Shown here piece after piece: positions 24,301-32,666 of a DNA stretch of 64,000 nt (position 1 is the first letter of the stretch; every line of letters starts with the position of its first letter). The notes under the pieces are model-generated. The model was not told where the DNA came from, did not search any database, and was given only the letters and a program-made list of their open reading frames with translations. The DNA lies in assembly GCA_910584065.1 (NCBI GenBank), contig CAJTZN010000003.1, forward strand, positions 53,964 to 117,963, given 5' to 3'. The position numbers and the translations under genes are program-made. Source of the stretch: an uncultured Eubacterium sp. (GTDB lineage Bacteria > Bacillota > Clostridia > Lachnospirales > Lachnospiraceae).

Positions 24301-25218
24301 CTAAGGCGTTTCCATCCGCTGCCTGTTCATCCGGGATTTCTGTTCCTGAATCTCCCGTTCCCGGCTTTCTGTTTCCGGCCTTTTGGTTTCCGCTGGTACC
24401 GGCGCCGGCTGCGGTGTGTCGGCAGCGGCTTTTTTCAGCGTCACGGACGGCGCATTATAGCTCACATAATTTCCCGCTTTATCGTACGCATAAATATGTG
24501 TAATATAATCTCCCAGTTCGCCGTTATGATCGGAAGCCTTTACCTCATAAATATAATATCCGGAGGCGTCCTTCGTCCCTGCCGCCTTACTGTTTTCCCA
24601 CCATTCCGGCTGTATATCATCCTGCCCCTGAAATACGGTCCAAGTCGGAAACTGCACCTTGACAACCCCCACATTGTCATCGGCCTTACATTTTACCTTA
24701 TAACCCGTTTCCGAAATATCATAGACACTTACATCACTGATCACTGGCGCCGTTTTATCACTGCTGCCTGTCGTAGTAAACGATCTCATCGTATCCTTAT
24801 ACTCTTTGCCGCCGACGACCGCATATAACACGACTTTATATGTCGTCCCCGCAGTCAGTGTATATTTCATATCATTATTAAAATTACAGTTATAGTTGAC
24901 ATAGCTCGTATTAAAACTACAGTTTTCCGAATAACTTTTCACCAGTTTTCCATCTGCATCATACAAATAGCAGCCCACGGCTGAGACATGAGCCCGGCTC
25001 GGATTCATTACCTTAATATACAGTTCAGCATTTGTTTCCCAGACGCCATTTTGGTTATAATCCGCAAATGTCACAGTCGGGTTTGGCTGGGGAGCGGAAG
25101 TATAACTCGGCCGGATGGCACACGCCAGCGCTGATAGGTTGAAATTATTCATCGTACAGTATGACTTTTTAACAAAACCTGTGTATTTGTCATATTGGTA
25201 TTCTCTCTTGTATTTCAA
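24301..25218 (-). CDS. N-terminal part of the frameshifted CHAP/Bsp-repeat surface protein
   Basis: The 305-codon ORF has no ATG and no ribosome site: it would start at TTG, and the frame is closed shortly upstream. It looks truncated at the 5' end. It contains a residual end of an amidase-like domain (ALACAIRPSYTS), a beta module ~90 residues long that is repeated in the next ORF (TNAELYIKV, CSFNTSYVNYNCNF, YKVVLYAVVGGKEY) and a GBS Bsp-like repeat (APVISDVSVYDISETGYKV to YAYDKAGNYV). The last ~30 codons (ETKRPETESRERE) look out of frame, while the -1 frame there continues into the CHAP domain. It is probably a decaying cell-wall hydrolase gene. Confidence 0.5.
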   Translation of the reverse strand: MKYKREYQYDKYTGFVKKSYCTMNNFNLSALACAIRPSYTSAPQPNPTVTFADYNQNGVWETNAELYIKVMNPSRAHVSAVGCYLYDADGKLVKSYSENCSFNTSYVNYNCNFNNDMKYTLTAGTTYKVVLYAVVGGKEYKDTMRSFTTTGSSDKTAPVISDVSVYDISETGYKVKCKADDNVGVVKVQFPTWTVFQGQDDIQPEWWENSKAAGTKDASGYYIYEVKASDHNGELGDYITHIYAYDKAGNYVSYNAPSVTLKKAAADTPQPAPVPAETKRPETESREREIQEQKSRMNRQRMETP

Positions 25219-25317
25219 ATAATCAAAAAATTTATATGGCTATATTTTAACTTCTTGTACCTTTTATCATAAAAAGTCGACTTTTGTGAACTTATTTTGT
25301 TATTCTTCGAAGTTCTG

Positions 25318-26337
25318 TTAATTTATTTCATCCTTTATCTGCTCTGTTTCCTCAACCAACAAATCCACTTCATTTGCTTCCATCTTCTTTCTGTTTTCAT
25401 CATAAAGTTCGTATTGTTCGTAGGCATGTGCTTTTGCCTGCTGTGCGGAAATGTGGCCAGCACCGGATAGCACTTCCCGTCCTGTCATATTCAGAAAATT
25501 ATTGAGGTAAGTTTCCCAATCTTTCATATACATGGGGATATGCCTGCGGGCTTGATCTTCTGCAAAATCCAGATACATGGTAACTACTCTGTTTAACTCC
25601 TGCATTTCATCTTCATCAAGATAATTTTTTGCAATATCCACATCTTTCTTTCGTACTTTTGCTCCCTCAAAAGCTGTTAATCCCATGTTGTTTTTTGTTG
25701 CATCTGCTCTTTGCATGATAACTTCTGCAGCAGTATGTCCATGTACTCCATAATGAATTTTGTTTTGTACGGTTTTAAAAAATAACTTTGCCTCTTTATC
25801 ATTACTAGAGTAATCAATGGATGTTTTGTATATATCACAAATCTTCTGATAAAATCTTTTTTCGGAAGCCCTGATTTCACGAATCCGTTCTAATAATTCG
25901 TCAAAATAGTCTTCTCCAAATTGTTTTGGGTTTTTGAGGCGCTCGTCGTCCATAGCGAATCCCTTATGGGAATACTCCTCTAATATATGGGATGCCCAAT
26001 TTCTGAAATGCATTCCTACATTGGAACGGACACGATAGCCAATGGCGAGAATCATTTTGAAATTATAATGTTTTTTCTTCCTTTTAATTTTTCTTTTTCC
26101 CTCTGTTTGAACTTGTAAGAATTCCTTACAAGTTGAAATTTCATCTAATTCTCCGTCTGCATAGATATTGCGGATATGCATGGTTATGTTTTGGGGCGTT
26201 GTATTGTATAGTTTGGCAAGGGCAGACTGGTTCATCCATATGTCGTCATTCTGAAAAAATACGTCAATTCTGGTATCACCTTTTTCTGTTTGATAAATAA
26301 GGATATCCCCTAACTCCGCTATTTTATCATTCTCCAT
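25318..26337 (-). CDS. RhuM-family virulence/mobile-element protein
   Basis: From the Met at 26337 the product is 339 residues and matches the RhuM family. It opens IAELGDILIYQTEKGDTRID, then has a winged-HTH-like WMNQSALAKLYNTTPQNITMHI block, YNFKMILAIGYRVRS and GMHFRNWASHIL. The C-terminal half has the FFKTVQNKIHYGVHGHTAAE segment. RhuM proteins are common passengers of pathogenicity islands and prophages in gut bacteria; their biochemical role is unknown. GGAG lies ten bases ahead of the ATG. The start overlaps the end of the broken zinc-ribbon gene upstream by 11 bases. A longer 397-codon reading is only the shadow frame of that gene. Confidence 0.85.
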   Translation of the reverse strand: MENDKIAELGDILIYQTEKGDTRIDVFFQNDDIWMNQSALAKLYNTTPQNITMHIRNIYADGELDEISTCKEFLQVQTEGKRKIKRKKKHYNFKMILAIGYRVRSNVGMHFRNWASHILEEYSHKGFAMDDERLKNPKQFGEDYFDELLERIREIRASEKRFYQKICDIYKTSIDYSSNDKEAKLFFKTVQNKIHYGVHGHTAAEVIMQRADATKNNMGLTAFEGAKVRKKDVDIAKNYLDEDEMQELNRVVTMYLDFAEDQARRHIPMYMKDWETYLNNFLNMTGREVLSGAGHISAQQAKAHAYEQYELYDENRKKMEANEVDLLVEETEQIKDEIN

Positions 26338-27041
26338 CCGGCAGATTCTCCTTTCTGCTTTTTCCTCTGCTTTTATACACATTATACTGGTTTTTACATT
26401 GTCCGCTACAAAATACCGTGTTCGGTCTGGAAGCAAGGAACACCTTGCCGCAACCAAATGTTGCCATACCCTGACGGTATAAATCTTTCTGCATATCGTC
26501 AAGTTTATCAAAATCCTGATAATACAGGAAACCGGACAGAAAGGTAAATGCCCAGTCAGTAAATTCTTTCAACAGCCATTCATATGGTTCGGCATATTCC
26601 TTCAGTAAACTCATGGTAACTGCCTGTGGTCTTTCGCTCATGGTCATTACCAGTGCTGCCATTGTCGGCTCACTGACGCTCCAAGTAGATTCCACGCCCC
26701 GTTTTACAAAATCAAGTTTGTCAAAAGGAAAAAAGTAAGACAGCATAAGTGACAAATTCCGATGTGGTAGATAGTGCTGTCATAAAGCCGAGCAATCCAT
26801 AAGAAGATACAAAATCCATGACCGCATTTTTCTTTATCTGTTCATCAGCATCCTGATTCATGCAGGTAACTCCTGTGTTGATTGCATGGAGTACCATTTC
26901 ATTAGAATCCGTCAGAGGATTATGCAGATTCGGTTTTGCATTTTCGGCAGGTGTAATATACAGCACGCCCTTATCATTTTCCTTCCATTCATAGTTATTA
27001 TACCGTACCCAATGGGAACTGGTTTTTTGAAAAGGTTCATA
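26327..27041 (-). pseudogene. Broken zinc-ribbon protein of Clostridial mobile elements (deletions and frameshift)
   Basis: Two frames together encode pieces of one protein. From about 27041 one frame reads SSHWVRYNNYEWKENDKG, then LYITPAENAKPNLHNPLTDS, and stops near 26721. The other takes over with LSYFFPFDKLDFVKRGVE and ends with a half zinc ribbon (CGKVFLASRPNTVFC, then CKNQYNVYKS) at 26327. I recognise the pieces as a Clostridial family with a C-terminal CxxCGK...FCSxxC finger. The join after FVTY and the missing first finger pair before CGKVF indicate internal deletions. It is not functional as it stands. It lies just upstream of RhuM, so both belong to the same decayed mobile patch. 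Confidence 0.6.
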
Positions 27042-27133
27042 TCAATATCTCACATGGTTGTAATTGCAAATCGTTATAAATATATTACTATCGTAACAGA
27101 CAAGTGGCATGCCGTCAATCGTTACTTTATTTT

Positions 27134-27367
27134 TTACTTTGTTTGTTCTTTATCAGCAAAAACGGAAGAATAATTCTCCAAAAACTCTTTTTCTCTTCTG
27201 CACAGGGACTGTTGTGTCTCCTGCCATTCACACAAGATAGTATACAGCTTCTTCCGTAGCTTTTTCAAAATGGTGTCTTTTACTTTGAGGATATTGCGGT
27301 CAGTCTGCTTGCGGATGCGGGCAATCCGTTGATTGGAATATTGTCTGACAGCACTGTAATACAACAC
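27134..27367 (-). CDS. Unrecognised helical ORF, probably a gene remnant
   Basis: A 77-codon ORF rich in Lys, Arg and Gln (RQYSNQRIARIRKQTDRN), predicted to be all helix. The frame stays open upstream past its first ATG (ELKDVYEKVLYY precedes it), so the visible start is arbitrary. No family recognised. It is surrounded by fragments of mobile-element genes and is likely the tail of a truncated gene. Confidence 0.3.
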   Translation of the reverse strand: MLYYSAVRQYSNQRIARIRKQTDRNILKVKDTILKKLRKKLYTILCEWQETQQSLCRREKEFLENYSSVFADKEQTK

Positions 27368-27396
27368 TTTTTCATAAACATCTTTTAATTCATAGA

Positions 27397-27557
27397 TGGA
27401 TGAACTGATAGAACTTTCACATGAAGATCCGGAGCGGATTGATAAACACGGATATTATAAAAAAGAAGATCAGATCATGGATTCCATGGCTCGGAAAGAA
27501 GAGTACGCAGAACAGTATGCAGATATAATTAAAGTACCGGAAAGGATGAGCGCATGA
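27397..27557 (+). CDS. Short ORF, probable 3' remnant of a mobile-element gene
   Basis: A 53-codon plus-strand ORF starts at 27397 with MDELIELSHEDPERIDKHGY and ends RMSA with TGA at 27557. The codon use and charged, helical composition look like real coding sequence. It resembles the tail of a conjugation or mobilisation protein, but I cannot name it with confidence. No good ribosome site is present. The next ~100 bases up to 27660 contain nothing I can identify. Confidence 0.3.
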
Positions 27558-27660
27558 TAGAAGTAGGGCAGGTTCTTTCTTACCTCATAGGGCAGCTGGG
27601 ATTCCTTTTTTCTACTCATCGCGATACCTCCTCCTGCGTTCATAATTTAGTACGCAAATG

Positions 27661-29502
27661 TTAATACACAAAATGATCCGTATGATCCAAATACTCCATA
27701 TTGTAACCCTGAAAGCGCCGATCCGCCTTCATTTTTTTATAGATTTCTTTGATCCACTTTCCCTCCTCTTTTTCATAAGCAATGATAGAAATCTTATATG
27801 GCTTATCACCCTTTTCCAAGTAAGAAGAACGATCAAAATTTAAACGGGCGGCATAACTATCCTTTTTATATCTGCTGTAAATGCCGATTATGATCTCATT
27901 CCAGGGCGAGTCCTTTTCCCAATTGCATTCCTCCATGATCCGGCAGACCTGCCCGATCACCATCTCATGATCCAGCCGGGCCTCCGAATAAATCTGTTTC
28001 GACAGCATCACCCTGAGTTCCTTTCCCCCTATGCCATACGTCGTATTCGCTGCCACTTCGTATTGATCCGAAAGTGCCTTTACTTTTTCCACTATCTGAT
28101 TCTCCTCCTTGTCAGAAAAACAGTATTTGCTATTTTTCTCTTTCGGTTTCGCAGCAACTATACTTTCCTTATCCGAATACTGGTACGCGAGCCGTTCGCT
28201 TCCCTCAGACACCGCATATTTATCCTTCATGATCACATTCAGCAAATTTATGATCTTTTCGTTCTCCCCTCCCAGCCCCTCATTCATCAGACACAGGGAG
28301 GAAAATGTGAATTGCCCGCGCTTCATCTGATCCGTGCGGGCACTGTCCTCACTCCGGCTTCCTTTCAGCAGACGGATTCCATCAATTACGAGATAATAGG
28401 ACTCGATTCCCCTCTGCTCCATCTTTTCTACACATTTCCTCGTATCCTCTATATCTTCCTCAAAACCTTTCGACATGTTCACCGTCAGGCTGTTACCCTT
28501 TGACGGATCATCCCCTGCTTCAATCTCTGAAAAAGATGAATAAGAAGCTAATTCCGTACCCCAGCCATCCTCTATTTTTATGTCGTTCCTTACCCGAAAT
28601 AATAACCAGAACAGGTCTTCATTGTAGTCCTGTTGATTTACACGGAGAACGATACGATTGGTGAAGTTTCTTTCCCGCCCTACCGCATAGGGAATCCCTA
28701 GAACATCCAGCCTCTCCCGCATCCCCAGCACAAAATCGCCAATCTCTCCTTCCGTTCTCTCATCCTCATACGACTTCCAGTATGCAAGTGTCACCGTGTC
28801 GCTGCTCAGATCTTCGGGATCACACTGATTCATTCCAAAACCGGCCCCTGAATCCTCCGTTTCCCAAACCGCCTGGATCTGTGTGTGGATGTTCAGGGAA
28901 CCCGATAGCGCGTCCTGGGAAATATTGTGCACGAATAGTTCCCTCATTTTTTTGTCTTTCCACTCTTCCTGCAGATCCCATGTAAAGGATAGCGGAGTGA
29001 TCATCTGCCCATATAGTGACAAATGATTATCATACCCAAAATCAATGGAAAGCACCGCCTTATCTTCACAGAGTTCCCTTAGTTCTTCCTGCTTGTCTTC
29101 TGGCGTATTGTCCGACAGCGTGATCTCCAGCTTCCGTTTCTCCTCATCCTTAACTTCAATCCGGTCGATATATTTGGCATCCAGTTCGACGGCACAGATT
29201 GTCCACTTGCACGGCCGCGCGATCAGATCTAAAACAATCTTTCTTGGTTCCTCCCCGCCAAAACAGGATAATGGGAGAACCCCGTAACATTCATCGTTTT
29301 CCTTTTTCCATATATAAGGTTCTGTACCTGTCAGTATTTTGATCCGTTCCTCGATTCTCTGAAAATCGCGGTCAAAGTCGGCAATCGTTGTGTCTTCATC
29401 CCTTACCAGACGGAATGCCTCCGTTTCTTTAAAAGGATACCAGTAAATCCTTTGTGGACTTTGTTCCGGAAAATACAAGTTCCTCTTCCATATTTTGTTC
29501 AA
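27661..29502 (-). CDS. Unknown 613-residue protein of the kinase operon
   Basis: No family recognised. It is a soluble, acidic alpha/beta protein without signal peptide or membrane span. A central segment SYYLVIDGIRLLKGSRSED and a C-terminal region with NEIIIGIYSRYKKDSYAARL stand out. Its frame opens inside the preceding HTH gene: the best start available is a TTG at 29502, giving a 74-base overlap, and no ATG follows for a long way. Either translation is coupled or the two genes were one and are now split by a frameshift. It is last in a three-gene run with a Ser/Thr kinase and an HTH protein and may be a substrate or effector of that kinase. Confidence 0.6.
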   Translation of the reverse strand: MNKIWKRNLYFPEQSPQRIYWYPFKETEAFRLVRDEDTTIADFDRDFQRIEERIKILTGTEPYIWKKENDECYGVLPLSCFGGEEPRKIVLDLIARPCKWTICAVELDAKYIDRIEVKDEEKRKLEITLSDNTPEDKQEELRELCEDKAVLSIDFGYDNHLSLYGQMITPLSFTWDLQEEWKDKKMRELFVHNISQDALSGSLNIHTQIQAVWETEDSGAGFGMNQCDPEDLSSDTVTLAYWKSYEDERTEGEIGDFVLGMRERLDVLGIPYAVGRERNFTNRIVLRVNQQDYNEDLFWLLFRVRNDIKIEDGWGTELASYSSFSEIEAGDDPSKGNSLTVNMSKGFEEDIEDTRKCVEKMEQRGIESYYLVIDGIRLLKGSRSEDSARTDQMKRGQFTFSSLCLMNEGLGGENEKIINLLNVIMKDKYAVSEGSERLAYQYSDKESIVAAKPKEKNSKYCFSDKEENQIVEKVKALSDQYEVAANTTYGIGGKELRVMLSKQIYSEARLDHEMVIGQVCRIMEECNWEKDSPWNEIIIGIYSRYKKDSYAARLNFDRSSYLEKGDKPYKISIIAYEKEEGKWIKEIYKKMKADRRFQGYNMEYLDHTDHFVY

Positions 29503-29908
29503 AGACCGCGGCCATGTTCAGGCAGTCGTCATAAGAGAGATGGTGCTCCAGTCCATAAAGAAAAAGTGTCTCCAAATAATCATTTATTTGAAAATAAGGT
29601 TCCCCTAATCCCCTTGTCAGATATTCCCCTGCCTCCTCCGGCTCCAGTGACAGGGCAAAACTCATTTTGATCACATTCTCCCGTGTCGGTATATGGAAAC
29701 TGCCAATCCCAAACCAGCGCCGCATTGTCGGCATCGTGGCGATCGGCTCACGTCCTGTCCTTTTACGAAATTCGTGAAAAGCATCGGTTCTTGCCTGTTC
29801 ATCCTGTTCCAAATGAAACCCCATCTTTTGAATGATAAACCGATCAAACTGCATAAACTGCCCTTCCATCGTTCTTTGCAGCTTTTTCCGAAACTCCTGC
29901 TCGCTCAT
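29429..29908 (-). CDS. XRE-like helix-turn-helix protein of the kinase operon
   Basis: From the Met at 29908 (GGGGGA eight bases ahead) the product is 159 residues. Residues ~50-105 form a helix-turn-helix-like region (MPTMRRWFGIGSFHIPTREN, then IKMSFALSLEPEEAGEYL) resembling XRE proteins found beside Ser/Thr kinases and NACHT-type genes in Clostridia. The C-terminal ~55 residues are helical (QINDYLETLFLYGLEHHLSY). The start at 29953 is also open but has a poor ribosome site. It overlaps the 613-residue gene by 74 bases. A regulatory or adaptor role is inferred from the HTH and the kinase neighbour. Confidence 0.62.
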   Translation of the reverse strand: MSEQEFRKKLQRTMEGQFMQFDRFIIQKMGFHLEQDEQARTDAFHEFRKRTGREPIATMPTMRRWFGIGSFHIPTRENVIKMSFALSLEPEEAGEYLTRGLGEPYFQINDYLETLFLYGLEHHLSYDDCLNMAAVFEQNMEEELVFSGTKSTKDLLVSF

Positions 29909-30058
29909 CTGCCAGTTCCCCCTGTTTCTTATTCCAGTTCTGTCTTGCCCCATTCCCTTACGAAATCACTCCGGCATATTCATTATCCTCCGCCTTTGGT
30001 TTCTTTCCCGACGGCTTCGGTGAAACGGCCGGAACCGGGCCGCGACTCACGGTAAGAG

Positions 30059-31639
30059 TCAGGCTTGTCCTTTTTTCACCTTGTCCCCTGCTTTCCTGCT
30101 CTGCCGGATTACAACCCCTTCCCCGATGCTGCTGTTCTCCCATACAATCTTACATTTCAAATCTTTTTTCCCTAACCGGCTTTTTGCCTTTTCAAGATGA
30201 ATCCCTTTCACATCCGGCACGATCACGGGTTTCGGACCTCTGCTCAGGGTAAGTACCAATGTCTTTTTCTCGTTCCCGCTCCAAAACGTCCCTGCCTTTA
30301 TACTCTGGCGGATAATATGGCCTTTCCTCACATGGTCACTGTAATCTTTTTCCCATTTTACTGCCAGTCCGGAAGAGTTCAGCTCAGCTAATACACTCTG
30401 TGCTTTTTTCTTTGTTAATCCGACACATGAAATCATCTCATACCGGACCGGAGACGGAGACGCCGTCACGGGACTCGCTGTCTGCACGGCGCGAGGAGAG
30501 ACAGACGGCACAGACAAATAAGTTTCCCCATGAAACGGTCGACTCCAGAAAAAACACCCAACCAAAAAAAAGAGAACGATACCGCCGGCAACAACGATTC
30601 TTAACCATTTTCTGCCAGCTGCACTTCTCTCACCCCCATATTGCCGTGATGGTTCCGGTTTCTCCTCATAAAGTTCCGCCATAAGATTCCCGAGCGTATC
30701 ATACCGGTCTTGTGCCCGAATCGAGATTCCCTTCATCAGTGCCTGCTTCTGTCTGGTCCGAAGTCCCACCTCCGGCATCTCCACCAGCGACTTCATCGGC
30801 GCGCCGATCATTCTCTCAATCGCATCTTCCGGTATATTCGCTGTAAGCATAAAGTACATCGTGGCGCAGATGGCATACACATCGGACCAGGCTCCCTGCC
30901 GTCCTTTCGCCCGGTATTGCTCCTCCGGGGAAAACCCCCGTTTGAACACCACTGTCATGCTTTTTGTCATCTCCATATTGCGTACCCGTGCCGAGCCAAA
31001 ATCAATCAGCACCAGTTCATCTTTATCTGAAAAAAGAATGTTGTCCGGACTGATATCTCGATGTATCACCCCCGTTTTGTGAATTTTGTCAAGGGTCTCA
31101 AGAACCGGCTTCATCAATTGCAGAACCCGGTTTCCCTCCATGGGACCATGCTGCCGGATGTACTCCTTCACGCTCACGCCATGAATGTACTCCATCACAA
31201 TATAGGCAGTTTCATTTTCATAAAAAAAATCCCTCACTGAAACAATGCCGTCCAAATGGTTAAACCGAGTCAGGCATCTTGCCTCATTAAGAAATTTATT
31301 AAGGTTTTCCTGATATTCTTCTTTCCCCTGTTTTCCATACACATATACATTTTTATCTGTGCCCCGGATCACATCCCTGCTTACAAAATCAGATGGATAA
31401 TATTCTTTGATCGCTACCCGGCAATCAAGAACCGGATCCCATCCCATATAAGTAATGCCAAAATTTCCTTCTCCCAGTACCCGGCCAAGTACATAGCGTT
31501 CAGCCAGCACCGTTCCCGGCAACAGACATCTCGGTATCGGCTGATACTTGTCCTGTTGAAAATGGCAAAAAGAACATTCCCCACGATCATCCAGTGGGTT
31601 CATACATCCTATACACAGATTCGCACCATTGATCCACAT
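30059..31639 (-). CDS. Zinc-ribbon Ser/Thr protein kinase with PASTA repeats, C-terminus frameshifted
   Basis: The order is: an N-terminal zinc ribbon (CIGCMNPLDDRGECSFC, residues 9-25); a Hanks-type kinase (about 45-310) with VLGEGNFGITYMG, VAIKEYYP, HRDISPDNILF and DFGSAR; a membrane span near residue 355 (VVAGGIVLFFLVGCFF); and two extracytoplasmic PASTA repeats. This is the PrkC/PknB plan and implies sensing of cell-wall fragments. The 526-codon frame stops after AGDKVKKGQA. In the -1 frame the PASTA domain continues naturally (TSLTLTVSRGPV ...) to a TAA at 29958, four bases from the next possible start. The shift falls at a run of six A, so an indel, sequencing error or slippage explains it. 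First gene of a three-gene operon. Confidence 0.86.
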   Translation of the reverse strand: MWINGANLCIGCMNPLDDRGECSFCHFQQDKYQPIPRCLLPGTVLAERYVLGRVLGEGNFGITYMGWDPVLDCRVAIKEYYPSDFVSRDVIRGTDKNVYVYGKQGKEEYQENLNKFLNEARCLTRFNHLDGIVSVRDFFYENETAYIVMEYIHGVSVKEYIRQHGPMEGNRVLQLMKPVLETLDKIHKTGVIHRDISPDNILFSDKDELVLIDFGSARVRNMEMTKSMTVVFKRGFSPEEQYRAKGRQGAWSDVYAICATMYFMLTANIPEDAIERMIGAPMKSLVEMPEVGLRTRQKQALMKGISIRAQDRYDTLGNLMAELYEEKPEPSRQYGGERSAAGRKWLRIVVAGGIVLFFLVGCFFWSRPFHGETYLSVPSVSPRAVQTASPVTASPSPVRYEMISCVGLTKKKAQSVLAELNSSGLAVKWEKDYSDHVRKGHIIRQSIKAGTFWSGNEKKTLVLTLSRGPKPVIVPDVKGIHLEKAKSRLGKKDLKCKIVWENSSIGEGVVIRQSRKAGDKVKKGQA

Positions 31640-31715
31640 TGGTATAAAGCCTTTCCTTATTTTTCTGCTATCTTTACGGCGGGTTCAAATAGCGCCATAA
31701 ATCTATTTATTTATT

Positions 31716-31744
31716 ATTTTACACGCTTTTCTCTTATTTTACAA
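31716..31744 (-). promoter_or_regulatory. Sigma-A promoter of the kinase operon
   Basis: TTGTAA (complement of 31739-31744) and TAAAAT (complement of 31716-31721) are exactly 17 bases apart, 77 bases before the kinase ATG. The rest of the AT-rich 31640-31880 gap shows no further gene. Confidence 0.6.
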
Positions 31745-31880
31745 TAGCAAAAAAGTTTCCCATTTTTTTCAGTTTAAAATGAATCTACGGCGCCAGTCAG
31801 TTTCATCCAGGCACCATATCATAAAATAGCAAATACTTAAATCACGAACTATGCTTTGCTTTACGGGCATATCATTTTTC

Positions 31881-31928
31881 TTGCATTTATTTTTATATTA
31901 TGGCATAATATAAGTAAGAAATTCTTAC
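31881..31928 (+). promoter_or_regulatory. Promoter and palindromic operator of the AbrB/PIN module
   Basis: TTGCAT at 31881-31886 and CATAAT at 31904-31909 are separated by 17 bases. Immediately downstream, GTAAGAA (31914-31920), one A, then TTCTTAC (31922-31928) is a perfect palindrome over the transcription start. It is placed where an AbrB-type antitoxin would repress its own operon. Confidence 0.68.
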
Positions 31929-31947
31929 CTGAAAGGAGCATAAGCAA

Positions 31948-32214
31948 ATGAGCACACAAATATTGACAGTTTCTTCCAAAGGACAGATTTCATTGCCAGT
32001 CAGTATCCGAAAACTCCTGTCGATTGATACCGGTGATAAACTGGTGGCATATACTTCAGGAGATGTTATTATGCTAAAAACTTTAAAACTTCCTTCAGCA
32101 GAAGAATTCGAAGCCTCTTTGGACGAAGCGCAAAAATGGGCAAAGTCTGTTGGGTATAATGAAAGTGATGTTAATGATATAGTCAAATCGGTTAGAAAGA
32201 AGAAACGAGTATGA
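31948..32214 (+). CDS. AbrB/SpoVT-type antitoxin
   Basis: The 88-residue protein has the swapped-hairpin AbrB fold at its N-terminus (LTVSSKGQISLPVSIRKLLS ... GDKLVAYTSGDVIMLK, residues 5-50). A helical, charged tail likely binds the toxin. It would dimerise, bind the palindrome in front of it, and neutralise the PIN toxin. GGAG is upstream of the ATG. The last codons overlap the toxin start by four bases, typical of translational coupling in type II modules. Confidence 0.88.
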   Translation: MSTQILTVSSKGQISLPVSIRKLLSIDTGDKLVAYTSGDVIMLKTLKLPSAEEFEASLDEAQKWAKSVGYNESDVNDIVKSVRKKKRV

Positions 32215-32615
32215 GAATTGTACTAGATACAAACGTCTTGATTTCGGGTGTGTTTTTTGGTGGGTTTCCGAGAGAGATTCTTAGTGCTGTTGTTGGTCAG
32301 AAAATAATTGCCTGTGCTACGACAGAAATTATTAACGAATACGAGGAAATTGTACAGGAAATGATTAACAGAAAACAGGGGCATATCAATAGAACGATTT
32401 TGAGCCCTCTAATCAAAGCTATGAAAATCATCGAACCCGTTACTCATGTTGAAATATGCCGTGACCCTGACGATAACAAATTTTTAGAATGTGCAAAAGA
32501 TTCTCGTGCTTTATATATTGTCAGTGGAGATAAGGATCTCCTTGTAATAGAGCAGTTTGAAAATATTCGAATTGTGACGGCAAAAGAATTTTGTGAAAAG
32601 TATTTACTTGATTAG
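32211..32615 (+). CDS. PIN-domain ribonuclease toxin (COG1569 type)
   Basis: The 134-residue protein opens MRIVLDTNVLISG, the PIN active-site strand with Asp6. It has the acidic NEYEEIV helix in the middle, DPDDNKFLECA (two further acidic positions) and SGDKDLL near the end. That is the full quartet of metal-binding acids. PIN toxins cleave tRNA or mRNA with Mg2+/Mn2+. Its ATG overlaps the antitoxin stop by four bases. No later gene follows on this strand; the next gene converges. Confidence 0.88.
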   Translation: MRIVLDTNVLISGVFFGGFPREILSAVVGQKIIACATTEIINEYEEIVQEMINRKQGHINRTILSPLIKAMKIIEPVTHVEICRDPDDNKFLECAKDSRALYIVSGDKDLLVIEQFENIRIVTAKEFCEKYLLD

Positions 32616-32666
32616 TGTTTGAAATAGAAATGGAGTACCCATCTCTTTTTCCGTCAGACGTCTCCT

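Noticed and set aside
26337..26511. Extended N-terminus of RhuM
   Set aside because: The extra codons lie in the frame opposite the broken zinc-ribbon gene; the family start IAELGDILIYQ follows the Met at 26337.
30059..30090. Programmed -1 frameshift in the kinase gene
   Set aside because: The six-A run follows G and does not give a canonical slippery heptamer in frame, and no clear stimulatory hairpin was seen; an indel is the simpler reading, though slippage is not excluded.
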